From assembly GCF_900143525.1 (NCBI RefSeq), contig NZ_FREZ01000020.1, forward strand, positions 1 through 41,963: a DNA stretch of 41,963 nt, read 5' to 3'. The DNA is from Ruegeria sp. Alg231-54 (GTDB lineage: Bacteria; Pseudomonadota; Alphaproteobacteria; Rhodobacterales; Rhodobacteraceae). Shown piece by piece: positions 17,653 to 25,715 of this stretch. A program made the translations under genes and the position numbers. The notes under the pieces were generated by a model. It ran no database searches. It was not told where the DNA came from and saw only the letters and a list, made by a program, of their open reading frames with translations. Within the stretch, counting starts at the first letter, position 1; each line of letters starts with the position of its first letter.

Positions 17653-18960
17653 ATGTACACGCACGAAGACCTAAATACTCTGCGGAACCAGTCCCTCAAA
17701 TTACAGGGATGGATCCGCCAGCAAACGTTCAGCCCGGAAATGGAGAAGACCCTACGTCGCTTTTCAAGTTGGGAAGTCTCCGAGCTGATCTTTCGCGTCA
17801 ACCAGTCGACCTTTCGCGGCAAGCTTGCGGCGGATCCTACTCTGCCCAGTGGCGAGGTTGAACCCGATGGTCGTCAGCGCTGGTTCAGCCTGGAAGAGGT
17901 GAATGAACTGCGTCGACGGCTCAAGGTAAATCGGAAGTCCCTGATGCCGCCCCGCCCTGCCGGTAAACGCGCCATTCGGGCAGCGGTAGCCAACTTTAAG
18001 GGTGGTGCCGGAAAATCCACCGTTGCGCTCCACCTTGCGCATGCGGCGGCGCTCGATGGTTATCGCGTGCTGGTCGTGGATTTTGACCCGCAGGCCACGT
18101 TGAGTCATTCCATGGGTCTGACAGACGTGACTGAAGATTTTACCGTTTGGGGCATCATGGCGCGGGACCTGATCCGCGAAACCGAACGCATGAACAATCG
18201 CCCCGTTGCTGCCGAGTCCGGCACCGCCCTGCCCCGCCGCGAGCTGCCGCCATCGGTCACCGGCATGGGTCTGGGCGATCTGCGCATCGCGGATTTCATC
18301 AAGCAGACATCCTGGTCCAGCATCGATGCGATCCCTTCCTGCGCCAACGCGGCCTTCGTAGAGTTCGCTTCGGCTCAGTACCGGCATCTGAACCCCGAGT
18401 GGTCCTTTTTTGCAGCGGTGTCGCGATATTTGGATCAGATCCCAGATGATGCCTATGACTTGATCCTATTCGACTGTCCCCCGGCGATTGGCTACCAGTC
18501 GATGAACGCAGTGTTCGCGGCGGACATGCTCTATATCCCGTCTGGCCCCGGATATTGGGAATATGACTCGACTACCTCCTTCATCGGTCAGCTAGCTGAG
18601 GCGCTGGAGGATCTGGCTTATGGGTTCGACAAAACCTTACCCACGGGTAAGATTGGCCTTCCCAAAACTTTCTGCGAACTTCGGTTCCTGTTGACCCGCT
18701 ATGAGCCCGGCAACGCCCTGCACCTCGCCATGTTTGATGCTTTCAGGAAAGTGTTCGGTGACCACGTCGCGGAGCATCCGGTCGAGATGACGCGTGCTGT
18801 CGAACAATCCGGTCGTTTCCTGAGTTCGGTCTACGAGATGGATTATCGCGAGATGACGCGGGAAACTTGGCGTCGCGCACGCTCGACTTTCGATAATGTC
18901 TATGAAGAGTTCCGAGGCACGATGCTGGCGGCCTGGGATAAGCTGGAGGATGACACATGA
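17653..18960 (+). CDS. parA: ParA partition ATPase of the DnaA-like replicon
   Basis: A 435-aa type Ia ParA. The N-terminal 110 residues form a DNA-binding region with an HTH/MerR-like look (SSWEVSELIFRVNQSTFRGKL, then RWFSLEEVNELRRRL). The deviant Walker A is KGGAGKST (116-123), Walker A' is VLVVDFDPQATL and Walker B LILFDCPPAIGY. It positions plasmid copies through ATP-dependent DNA binding with ParB. The ATG is preceded by operator-like and parS sequences. Its stop overlaps the parB start by 4 bases (ATGA). A parS copy lies within the coding region and encodes part of a TLPTGKIG segment near residue 330. Confidence 0.92.
   Translation: MYTHEDLNTLRNQSLKLQGWIRQQTFSPEMEKTLRRFSSWEVSELIFRVNQSTFRGKLAADPTLPSGEVEPDGRQRWFSLEEVNELRRRLKVNRKSLMPPRPAGKRAIRAAVANFKGGAGKSTVALHLAHAAALDGYRVLVVDFDPQATLSHSMGLTDVTEDFTVWGIMARDLIRETERMNNRPVAAESGTALPRRELPPSVTGMGLGDLRIADFIKQTSWSSIDAIPSCANAAFVEFASAQYRHLNPEWSFFAAVSRYLDQIPDDAYDLILFDCPPAIGYQSMNAVFAADMLYIPSGPGYWEYDSTTSFIGQLAEALEDLAYGFDKTLPTGKIGLPKTFCELRFLLTRYEPGNALHLAMFDAFRKVFGDHVAEHPVEMTRAVEQSGRFLSSVYEMDYREMTRETWRRARSTFDNVYEEFRGTMLAAWDKLEDDT
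18636..18651. promoter_or_regulatory. Partition site (parS) copy 2, inside parA
   Basis: CTTACCCACGGGTAAG is the reverse complement of the site at 17540-17555. It is read in the parA frame as Leu-Pro-Thr-Gly-Lys. The TLPTGK segment carrying the site lies well downstream of the ATPase motifs. Confidence 0.72.
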
Positions 18961-20063
18961 GCCGCAAACGCAGAATGTTTGACATCGATATGCCAGCCAT
19001 GGAGGACATCCCGGTTGGCAAGGTTCCGGACAAAGTTCTGGAGAAGCGGCGCGGGCCAATGGCCGCGGCAATATCCGAGAATGCGGATGCCCTGCGTAAT
19101 CAACAATCGACCGAAGAAACCATTCGCTCTGAAAACGACCGTTTGGCGCATGAATTGGTACGGCTGCGGTCCGAAGGGTTGGTGACGGAACACGTCGTCC
19201 TGTCGGATGTCGTCACCGGAAAGCTCACCCGGGATCGCAAGGCTGGCCCCGACGCCGAACTGGACGAATTGAAGGATTCTATCCGTGACATTGGATTGTC
19301 GAACCCAATCCGTCTTGAACGCCGGACGGATGGCCGCTTTGATCTGATCCAGGGTATGCGCCGGTTGTCGGCCTATCGAGCGCTGCACGAGGAAACGGGT
19401 GATGACATCTACGCCAAAATCCCGGCCGGTATCTCAAATGCAAGCGACATAAATGACAGCTATCGGCGCATGGTTGATGAGAACCTGATCCGCAAAGATA
19501 TCTCTTTCTCCGAGATGGGCGCATTGGCGCGAGCCTATGCCGAAGATCCTGCCAACGAATGCCCCGAAGTGGATAAGGCTGTTGCGATCCTGTTCAAGTC
19601 TGCAAGTTATACCAAGCGCAGTTACATCCGGTCCTTTGCCAGCTTGCTCATGATGTTGGACAAGGTGCTGATGCATCCCAACGAAATTCCGCGCAATCTG
19701 GGGGTCGAACTGAAGCGCAAGCTGAACGCCAATCCGGGCTTGATCCGCCAGGTCAGCACCGCCGTATTGACCGAACCGGATCGGGACGGCCCACGTGAAA
19801 TTGCGATATTGCGAACCTTTATCGAGACCGACCGCAGCACAGCCAAGAAGCCTGCGCCATCCGCGAGCGGGAAAACCCGCCGTGCAAAAACTACTTTTCA
19901 GGTTTCGGGCCGGGCAGGGGTAGCCAAATGTTCGGCCTCCAGCGGCCGGATCGAGCTGCGCTATGACCTGGATTTCACACGCGTGGATCGCGCAAAGCTG
20001 GAAAAGGCTATTGCAACTTTGATCGACGATTTGCTGGAGGACGGTGATCTTACCCACGGGTAA
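18957..20063 (+). CDS. parB: ParB partition protein of the DnaA-like replicon
   Basis: A 368-aa centromere-binding protein. The ParB/Spo0J N-terminal nuclease-like fold spans about 75-190, with LDELKDSIRDIGLSNPIRL, the arginine motif QGMRRLSAYRAL and VDENLIRKDISFSEMGALARA. A helix-turn-helix-like central region follows (KSASYTKRSYIRSFASLL). A basic linker and C-terminal dimer-like segment (about 335-365) end the protein. The gene overlaps parA by 4 bases. Its last codons and TAA stop lie within the third parS copy (20049-20063). It differs clearly from the second ParB of the window, so the two should recognise different sites. Confidence 0.9.
   Translation: MSRKRRMFDIDMPAMEDIPVGKVPDKVLEKRRGPMAAAISENADALRNQQSTEETIRSENDRLAHELVRLRSEGLVTEHVVLSDVVTGKLTRDRKAGPDAELDELKDSIRDIGLSNPIRLERRTDGRFDLIQGMRRLSAYRALHEETGDDIYAKIPAGISNASDINDSYRRMVDENLIRKDISFSEMGALARAYAEDPANECPEVDKAVAILFKSASYTKRSYIRSFASLLMMLDKVLMHPNEIPRNLGVELKRKLNANPGLIRQVSTAVLTEPDRDGPREIAILRTFIETDRSTAKKPAPSASGKTRRAKTTFQVSGRAGVAKCSASSGRIELRYDLDFTRVDRAKLEKAIATLIDDLLEDGDLTHG
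20049..20063. promoter_or_regulatory. Partition site (parS) copy 3, forming the parB stop codon
   Basis: CTTACCCACGGGTAA repeats the site found inside parA in the same orientation. Its last three bases are the parB TAA, so the final residues Leu-Thr-His-Gly of ParB are encoded by the site for which ParB is the likely ligand. Confidence 0.72.
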
Positions 20064-20096
20064 AGCTCTGGTTTGCAGCTTTGTGGGAAGGGAACG

Positions 20097-20124
20097 CCGG
20101 GCCTTCAGCCCGGTATTCTTTTCT
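20097..20124 (+). terminator. Likely rho-independent terminator after parAB
   Basis: CCGGGC (20097-20102), loop CTTCA and GCCCGG (20108-20113) are followed by TATTCTTTTCT. It lies between the end of parB and the convergent recombinase gene and suits the plus strand better than the minus strand. Confidence 0.6.
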
Positions 20125-20131
20125 GCAGACC

Positions 20132-21187
20132 TCACCCCAGCAGATCTGTGGCCGGGTTCTCGGCAATATCCACATCGTCATAATATTTCTGCGCCTGGGC
20201 CATGGAACGGTGCAGGGACAAGCGCATGGCGGCCTGGATCGGCGCGCCATCGAGCGCGGCCTGGGTCAGAAACCCCGATCGCAGCCCATGTGGCGAAGCG
20301 AAGCTCTCGGGCAATCCCGCCAGTTTCAGCCGGTGTTTGACGATTTGGTAAATCGCGTCCGGGGAGAGGCGGCGGGCCAGAACCCGGTCGGCTTTGGAGA
20401 TGGGCCGGAAGAGAGGGCCGTCGGTGATCTCACCCACCTCGACCCAAAACACCAGCGCTTGCGCTGCCCGACCCTTCAGCACCAGCCGCGGTGTTTCGCC
20501 CTTTTGAGTGGTCTTGCTCTCCAGCAGCGATAGCCAGATCAGCCCTGTCTTGTCGAACTCCTTCAGGCTGACATCCGCGCGCATCAACCCGGTGATCTCG
20601 GACCGGCGGCGGCCGCCCGAGGCCCAGCCCAACATCAGGAGCGCTCGATCCCGGCAATCCCGCCGCGATCCATGGCAGGTGGCTAACAACTGCTCCAGCA
20701 CATCGCGGGTGATCGGGTGCTTTGATTTCGAGGCAGGAGGACGGGCGGCGGCACGGCGCGCCTTGGCGCGGGCCTGTTTCACCTGTGGCGCACCAAAGGG
20801 GCTGGTCAGGTTCTTCATCCGGTGGAAGGCCAGCCAGGAGGCGATGCGCCGGTCCAGCGTGGACGGGGCCGGGCAGGTGAGGGTTTTTCGCAGCCCCTGC
20901 GCAATCAGCGCTTCGGCGGTTTTGCGTGCGATATCATCCTCGGGCACATCATTCAGGTCCCGAGCGTGGTCCAACAGGAAGGCCAGCGCAGTGGCCTCGG
21001 CCTCAGGCCAGTCCAATGCGGCGTTGAACCGTGCCTGTTTCCACGCTGTCACATAGAGCAAATCCCTCTCATACGCCCGCAGTGTATTGGCGGGCGTGCC
21101 GCGCACATAGAGATCAGTCAACGCATCCTGGTCTGCCTGAGAGAGGGCAGGGGAGGCGGCGGGGAGATAGGGCGCAGAGGGCTTCAT
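20132..21187 (-). CDS. Tyrosine site-specific recombinase (integrase/XerD type)
   Basis: A 351-aa recombinase. Residues about 20-150 form the core-binding SAM-like domain, and about 155-345 the catalytic domain. Catalytic residues seen are Arg194 (GRRRSEI), a Lys in ESKTTQKG, His300 and Arg303 (HGLR), His326 (LHRS) and Tyr335 (KYYDD), with the canonical 9-residue His-Tyr spacing. I chose ATG at 21187 because AGGA lies 8 bases before it; TTG at 21223 would add 12 residues. No other phage or integron genes surround it. Lying between two replication modules, it may resolve plasmid multimers or have joined the two replicons; both are inference. Confidence 0.9.
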   Translation of the reverse strand: MKPSAPYLPAASPALSQADQDALTDLYVRGTPANTLRAYERDLLYVTAWKQARFNAALDWPEAEATALAFLLDHARDLNDVPEDDIARKTAEALIAQGLRKTLTCPAPSTLDRRIASWLAFHRMKNLTSPFGAPQVKQARAKARRAAARPPASKSKHPITRDVLEQLLATCHGSRRDCRDRALLMLGWASGGRRRSEITGLMRADVSLKEFDKTGLIWLSLLESKTTQKGETPRLVLKGRAAQALVFWVEVGEITDGPLFRPISKADRVLARRLSPDAIYQIVKHRLKLAGLPESFASPHGLRSGFLTQAALDGAPIQAAMRLSLHRSMAQAQKYYDDVDIAENPATDLLG

Positions 21188-21380
21188 GAAGTGTATCCTG
21201 CGCCAATTCAGGTAAGAATTCAATTATACGTAATAAGCGATACTTATCGGATGTGATTGTAAAGTTCACCCTCCATCTACCTAATGTGCAAAATCGGGAG
21301 ATAATAAGGGTCACAAACCGAAAACGCTTGTAAAAAGCAAGAAAGCCCAAGCACCACACACAGCCACACGATCAGAACCT

Positions 21381-21400
21381 ATGCAGGGTCGACCCTGCAT
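21381..21400. other. Perfect 20-bp palindrome beside repA and the recombinase
   Basis: ATGCAGGGTC followed directly by its reverse complement, centred on GTCGAC. It lies in the 290-bp gap between the recombinase start and the repA end. It could be a recombination core, a regulator site or a partition site; only one copy was found. Confidence 0.5.
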
Positions 21401-21479
21401 CAGAGAACAAGTGGACATCCGGTCTCGGTATATTGCCTGTTGGCGCAGTAGGACACGGCATCGCGCGAAAGCTGAACAC

Positions 21480-22499
21480 TCATCCTCCAATCCGTTTGCG
21501 CACCCAGCCGAGGAAAGCCGCGTCCGGCTTTCTCAGCCGCGGCGCGCCCGAGCGCGCCCAGACCCCACGCCAATCCGCCTCAAGCGCATAAACATCGGCT
21601 CCTGGCATCAGGCGCCGTGCCTCCTCCAGTGTCTCCGGTCTCAGGATCGGAGGAGGGCGGTCCGGTTCAATCAAACCGCTGCGCGGGGTGAACCGGATCA
21701 GATCCCCTGGCTCTTCCCGCATTTCGTAATCGGGCAGGTGATCGGCTTCGATCATGTCGCGCAGCATCTTGCGGAACACCCGGCGCGGCGAAGCTGAACC
21801 GGATTTCTTGAGCAGAGTATCCACCGACACCGTCCAGCCGGGCTGGCGTCCGCAGTGTTTGCGCGTCAATTCATAGATCCGCCGCTCTAGCGGCTTACGC
21901 AGCCGAAAGTAGTCGCGGGAAAGCGTGAGGACGCTTTTCGACAGCACCGCCCGGTACAGCCAGTCGGACAGCGTCACCGCCACGTTGACCATACGTCCCC
22001 CGCGTGTCTTGCGCACAATCTCCCAGCTTTCGATCAAGCCGAACCCGGTGGTGGTCTCTTCTTCGCCGGTGACAATATTGGTGGTGATACGGGTGCCCGC
22101 CAGCCGCTCAAAGGCTTCACGCAGCCGTCGGTAGGAGTCGCCGCTGGTTTCCCGATTGGTCGCCGCCAGCAGGTCATGCGCCTTGAGCTGCAACGTACGG
22201 CTGACCTGACGACCCGCATTGATCGCCGCCATCAGCTGGCTGATACAAAAGATCAGGATATCTTTGTCATGAATCGTCGCCAGCCCTTTCACCGAAGGCG
22301 TCACTGTGATTTCCACTCCATTGTGCTCATAATTCAGGATACGGCGATCCGGCCGGGTCGCCAGCGAGAACAGCGGATGCTCCATGCTGGCTAGGTCATC
22401 TTTTGGGATCGCATCGAACACATCGCAGACGAAAAAGTCACCCTGCTGTCTGCGGTCCGGAAGAAGCCTCCCCGACGTTTCTGTAACTGACCTGTCCAT
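21480..22499 (-). CDS. repA: Plasmid replication initiator RepA (RPA family)
   Basis: A 339-aa RepA initiator of the alphaproteobacterial RPA family. Recognised blocks are LLPDRRQQGDFFVCDVFDAIPKD-type opening, SMEHPLFSLATRPDRRIL, KGLATIHDKDILIFCISQL, LQLKAHDLL, YRRLREAFERLAGTRI, and DYFRLRKPLERRIYELTRKHCG. A C-terminal winged-helix-like part follows (FLGWVRKRIGG at the end). It should bind the iterons just upstream of its own gene and start replication there. I chose ATG at 22499 with GGAAG 8 bases before it; GTG at 22544 would add 15 residues. It is divergent from the second parAB operon, the standard layout of RepA plasmids of roseobacters. Confidence 0.9.
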   Translation of the reverse strand: MDRSVTETSGRLLPDRRQQGDFFVCDVFDAIPKDDLASMEHPLFSLATRPDRRILNYEHNGVEITVTPSVKGLATIHDKDILIFCISQLMAAINAGRQVSRTLQLKAHDLLAATNRETSGDSYRRLREAFERLAGTRITTNIVTGEEETTTGFGLIESWEIVRKTRGGRMVNVAVTLSDWLYRAVLSKSVLTLSRDYFRLRKPLERRIYELTRKHCGRQPGWTVSVDTLLKKSGSASPRRVFRKMLRDMIEADHLPDYEMREEPGDLIRFTPRSGLIEPDRPPPILRPETLEEARRLMPGADVYALEADWRGVWARSGAPRLRKPDAAFLGWVRKRIGG

Positions 22500-22568
22500 G
22501 ACCTTGTCTTCCTGCCGCCCTCGTTTTCGGGGTCTTGCTGACACCTAATACCGAACTCATTTTTTCGT

Positions 22569-22672
22569 GGTTTCAGTGACACCCACCCTAGAGTTATCCA
22601 CAGACTCGCACAACGGGGGTTCAGAGTCACCCAACCGGGGTTTCAGAGTCGTTTCATCGTGGTTTCAGAGTC
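22569..22672. repeat. Iterons of the RepA origin
   Basis: GGTTTCAGAGTC is found at 22639-22650 and 22661-22672, with a one-mismatch copy (GGGTTCAGAGTC) at 22617-22628. These three are exactly 22 bases apart, two helical turns. A more divergent copy, GGTTTCAGTGAC, is at 22569-22580, and a weak fifth one may lie at about 22525-22546. Such direct repeats beside repA are RepA-binding iterons. Confidence 0.8.
22594..22602 (+). promoter_or_regulatory. DnaA box within the RepA origin
   Basis: TTATCCACA matches the DnaA-box consensus and lies between the first and second iterons, so host DnaA probably helps open this origin. An A/T-rich stretch follows the iterons at about 22690-22790 and may be the unwinding region. 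Confidence 0.75.
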
Positions 22673-22921
22673 GGAAATACCCGTCAAAAGTAACGCAACC
22701 TGTTTTTTTAAAAAGAAAATCTTGGAAAATCGATATCAAGTAACATTAAATAACACGAATCTAACAGATCAAAAAAACCCAAAGCCTTCCGGAATTGCGC
22801 TAAATCCGCATCACGATTCCCTTATTTTGCTGAGAAAAACCGTCTTTGTGCTTCTTTTTGTTCCATGTACTGCCTTTTTGGCTATCATGAGGAAAACACA
22901 GCACATCGAGCGGTTTTCATC
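22673..22921. other. A/T-rich segment between iterons and parA2
   Basis: From about 22690 to 22790 the sequence is clearly A/T-rich (runs of T and A around 22702 and 22770), against G/C-rich genes on both sides. It probably contains the DNA unwinding element and the parA promoter. No further repeat was found here. Confidence 0.5.
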
Positions 22922-24310
22922 ATGGCAAAGGTCGGCACTCCCCTTCCTCCTTATTTCAACATAGATCCCGATGCAGCACTCACGGATCTGGATTTACCCA
23001 CAGGTTCGCAGGACTTTTCTGACATTGCCGAAGCCTGCACCCGCGGTCGCTCGGATTTGGCCAGCCGGGGTTTGAATGAAACCGGGAGCAAGTCGCTGCG
23101 CTTGTTTTCCACCTGGGAAATCACCCGCTATCTGATCCCTGTAGCCCAAGCTCATTTCCGCCGCGTGTTGAAACAAAATCCTGATCTGCCGCAGGGCCAG
23201 TCCGAGACCGAAGGCGGAGCCAAATGGTTCACACTGGATGAGGTACTACGGCTACGCGCCTTTTTTGGAGCTCAAGGATCGAAGGCCAAAAACTACCTGT
23301 CCTACCGTCCTGCTGGACAGCCCGCCAAGATGGTGGCTGTGGCCAACTTCAAAGGTGGTGTCGGCAAGACTTCCACAGCAGCTCATTTGGCGATGTCCGC
23401 TGCCCTTGACGGGTACAAGGTGCTGGTGATTGATCTAGACAGCCAGGGGTCAATGACTTCTATCTTTGGCGGTCAGGTTGAGGATGAATGGCAAACCGCC
23501 TTTCCGTTGCTGGCTCGTCATTACGGAGAATATCTGCGGATCGAGAACCAACGCCGTCTGGACCGGGGCGACGCGCCTCAACCGCTGGACGAAGCGTTGG
23601 GTGCAGCCATGGAAATGACAGCGCGGGATGTCATACAAAGCACCCACTGGTCAAACATCGATCTTATTGGGGCACAGCTGAACCTCTACTGGGCCGAGTT
23701 CCAAATTCCCGTCTGGAGAATGCAGGCGCGGGGCTGGAAGTTGTGGGATGCACTGACCGACCGGCTTGAAGCTGATGGCGTGCTCGACGAATATGACCTG
23801 GTCTTCATCGATACGCCGCCCGCGCTTGGATACCTGACCATCAACGGGCTGGCCGCTGCTGATATTTTGCTGGTGCCGCTTGGGGCCTCGTTTCTGGAGT
23901 TTGACTCGACGGGCCGGTTCTTTGACATGCTGCATTCCACCTTTGCCAGTATCGAAGAGGGTGAAAATGTTGCTGCCCGAGCCCTGGGGCGGCCCGAAAT
24001 GGCATTTGAATGGGATGCTGTTCGCGCAGTAATCACACGTTATGACGGGGCGCAGCAAGGCGAGTTATCGGCTCTGATGCAGGCTTATTTAGGCAAGACG
24101 CTATCACCGCACAGGCAGGATTTCACCGCGCTGATCGGTCAGGCAAGCGAACAGGTGAATGGAATCTACGAAGCCGATTATCGCGATTTCAACCGAGAAA
24201 CCTATGCCCGCGGCCGCGAAACCTTTGACGCCACTTATGCGGCTTTCAAACGGTTGTTGCTGGGCGTCTGGAGGCGCGGCGAATTGGCTGCGCAAGAGGC
24301 CGCGGAATAG
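22922..24310 (+). CDS. parA: ParA partition ATPase of the RepA replicon
   Basis: A 462-aa type Ia ParA. The N-terminal 120 residues hold a DNA-binding region (STWEITRYLIPVAQAHFRRVL, then KWFTLDEVLRLRAFF). Walker A is KGGVGKTS (134-141), Walker A' VLVIDLDSQGSM and Walker B LVFIDTPPALGY. I chose ATG at 22922; the in-frame ATG at 22865 would add 19 residues but neither has a strong ribosome site. It is only moderately similar to the other ParA of the window (same domain order, different N-terminus and middle region), as expected for two compatible replicons. parB follows after 47 bases. Confidence 0.91.
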   Translation: MAKVGTPLPPYFNIDPDAALTDLDLPTGSQDFSDIAEACTRGRSDLASRGLNETGSKSLRLFSTWEITRYLIPVAQAHFRRVLKQNPDLPQGQSETEGGAKWFTLDEVLRLRAFFGAQGSKAKNYLSYRPAGQPAKMVAVANFKGGVGKTSTAAHLAMSAALDGYKVLVIDLDSQGSMTSIFGGQVEDEWQTAFPLLARHYGEYLRIENQRRLDRGDAPQPLDEALGAAMEMTARDVIQSTHWSNIDLIGAQLNLYWAEFQIPVWRMQARGWKLWDALTDRLEADGVLDEYDLVFIDTPPALGYLTINGLAAADILLVPLGASFLEFDSTGRFFDMLHSTFASIEEGENVAARALGRPEMAFEWDAVRAVITRYDGAQQGELSALMQAYLGKTLSPHRQDFTALIGQASEQVNGIYEADYRDFNRETYARGRETFDATYAAFKRLLLGVWRRGELAAQEAAE

Positions 24311-24357
24311 CGTCTCGTGACGCGCACTGACCCCAGCGTATGTGAGGAGGAGCAGAG

Positions 24358-25404
24358 ATGGCAAAACGCAAGCGACTGACCCCGGCCCGACTGGATTATC
24401 TGAAGGCTTCTTCCGAGGTCAGGTCTGTGTCTCCGGACCGGAACCCGGCTCCGATTGCGCAAATGGCTGGCGAAGCTGCTGCCACGGCGGCACTGCAGGA
24501 AGTCAGCCAGGCTCTCCAGAACGCCCGGGCCGACAGACGGATGATCGAACTGCTGCCACTGGCGGAAATCGATGGGCACCATCTGGTTCGCGACCGCCTG
24601 GAACAAAACGAAGAGGAAATGGGGGCGCTTGTCGCTTCGCTGCGTTTGCGCGGCCAGCAGATGCCCGTTGAAGTGGTTGCACTGCCCACTCCAGTGGGCG
24701 GGTGCAGCTATGGTCTGATCTCTGGCTGGCGGCGGTTGACGGCGTTGCGGCGCCTTTTCAAAGAGACAGGGGACTCTGAATTCGAACATATCCGGGCAAT
24801 GGTGATCACTCCCGACACCGCACAGGACGCCTATCTGGCGATGGTCGAAGAGAACGAGATCAGAGTGAACCTCTCTCACTACGAACGGGCGCGCATTGCG
24901 GTTCAGGCGATGAAGGAAGGTGTGTATCCAACACAGAAAGCCGCGTTACAGGGTCTATTTGGCAATGCGGCACGGTCTAAGCGGTCTAAGATCGGTTCCT
25001 TTATCGCGCTGGTCGAATCCTTCGATGCAGCACTTTGGTTTCCATCTGCCATCAGCGAAAAGCTGGGTTTGGCGCTGGTCCGAGAAATGGGACGGGACCC
25101 TGGCTTTGCAGATTCACTGAAAGAGCGATTGTGCAAGACCCCCCGTGAGAGTGCAGAGGCCGAGATGCAAATTCTGTCCCTGGCCTTGGAGGGGCCCCAA
25201 GACCGCACCGATCCGAAACCACCCATGCCGCGTCGGTTACGTTCTCCCGGGCCGAGCGCAACTCCGGGTGAACAGATTGTCACTTCGGTGAGCGAGGGTA
25301 TAGAACTGCGGTTCACTCCGGGGCAGTGCCGCATCGAACTGGTCGGCGAGGCGGTTTCAGACCGTCTGGCCGAGGCTCTTCAGGATTGGCTGCAATCTCG
25401 GTAA
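24358..25404 (+). CDS. parB: ParB partition protein of the RepA replicon
   Basis: A 348-aa ParB. The N-terminal domain (about 60-190) contains LEQNEEEMGALVASLRLRGQ, the arginine motif ISGWRRLTALRRL and MVEENEIRVNLSHYERARIA. An HTH-like central region follows (KSKIGSFIALVESF-type spacing), and the C-terminal end has a dimerisation-type strand (IELRFTPGQCRIELVG). The ATG is preceded by GAGGAG at good distance. A 30-bp palindrome begins 29 bases after the stop and is the best candidate for its binding site. The protein is shorter than and clearly distinct from the DnaA-replicon ParB. Confidence 0.9.
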   Translation: MAKRKRLTPARLDYLKASSEVRSVSPDRNPAPIAQMAGEAAATAALQEVSQALQNARADRRMIELLPLAEIDGHHLVRDRLEQNEEEMGALVASLRLRGQQMPVEVVALPTPVGGCSYGLISGWRRLTALRRLFKETGDSEFEHIRAMVITPDTAQDAYLAMVEENEIRVNLSHYERARIAVQAMKEGVYPTQKAALQGLFGNAARSKRSKIGSFIALVESFDAALWFPSAISEKLGLALVREMGRDPGFADSLKERLCKTPRESAEAEMQILSLALEGPQDRTDPKPPMPRRLRSPGPSATPGEQIVTSVSEGIELRFTPGQCRIELVGEAVSDRLAEALQDWLQSR

Positions 25405-25432
25405 GGGTCCGCTCCGGGCGTTCTGGAGGTTA

Positions 25433-25462
25433 AATCAATGTTTCGCACGCGAAACATTGATT
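25433..25462. promoter_or_regulatory. 30-bp palindrome after parB2, candidate parS
   Basis: Two perfect 14-bp arms (AATCAATGTTTCGC and its reverse complement) flank the 2-base centre AC. The inner part TGTTTCGC/GCGAAACA resembles the chromosomal parS consensus TGTTTC-ACGT-GAAACA with two extra bases per centre. No T-run follows, so a terminator is unlikely. Only one copy was found. The 250 bases after it, up to 25715, hold nothing else I can support. Confidence 0.65.
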
Positions 25463-25715
25463 GCGGCCGGCATATCCAGCGCCTCACCTCCAAACACACC
25501 TCAAAGCCATCCTTTTAGGACCGCTCTGGATCAGGTTGAACGCGTGGGTTGCGGGTCCGCAAACGCATATCACTGCACCCAATCAGATCGGAAATGCCCC
25601 GTGCCAGATGACGGCACAAGGCGCATGCTTCGCGAACGATCAGGTATGGGGTAGGGCGGCCGTGAGCAAATGTCCCGAACTGTTCCGAAGTGAAACGGTA
25701 TCGGAACAGGCACCG

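Noticed and set aside
16506..25404. A repABC-type replicon
   Set aside because: There is no RepC, and each parAB pair is divergent from an initiator of another family (DnaA-like, RepA), so repABC does not fit.
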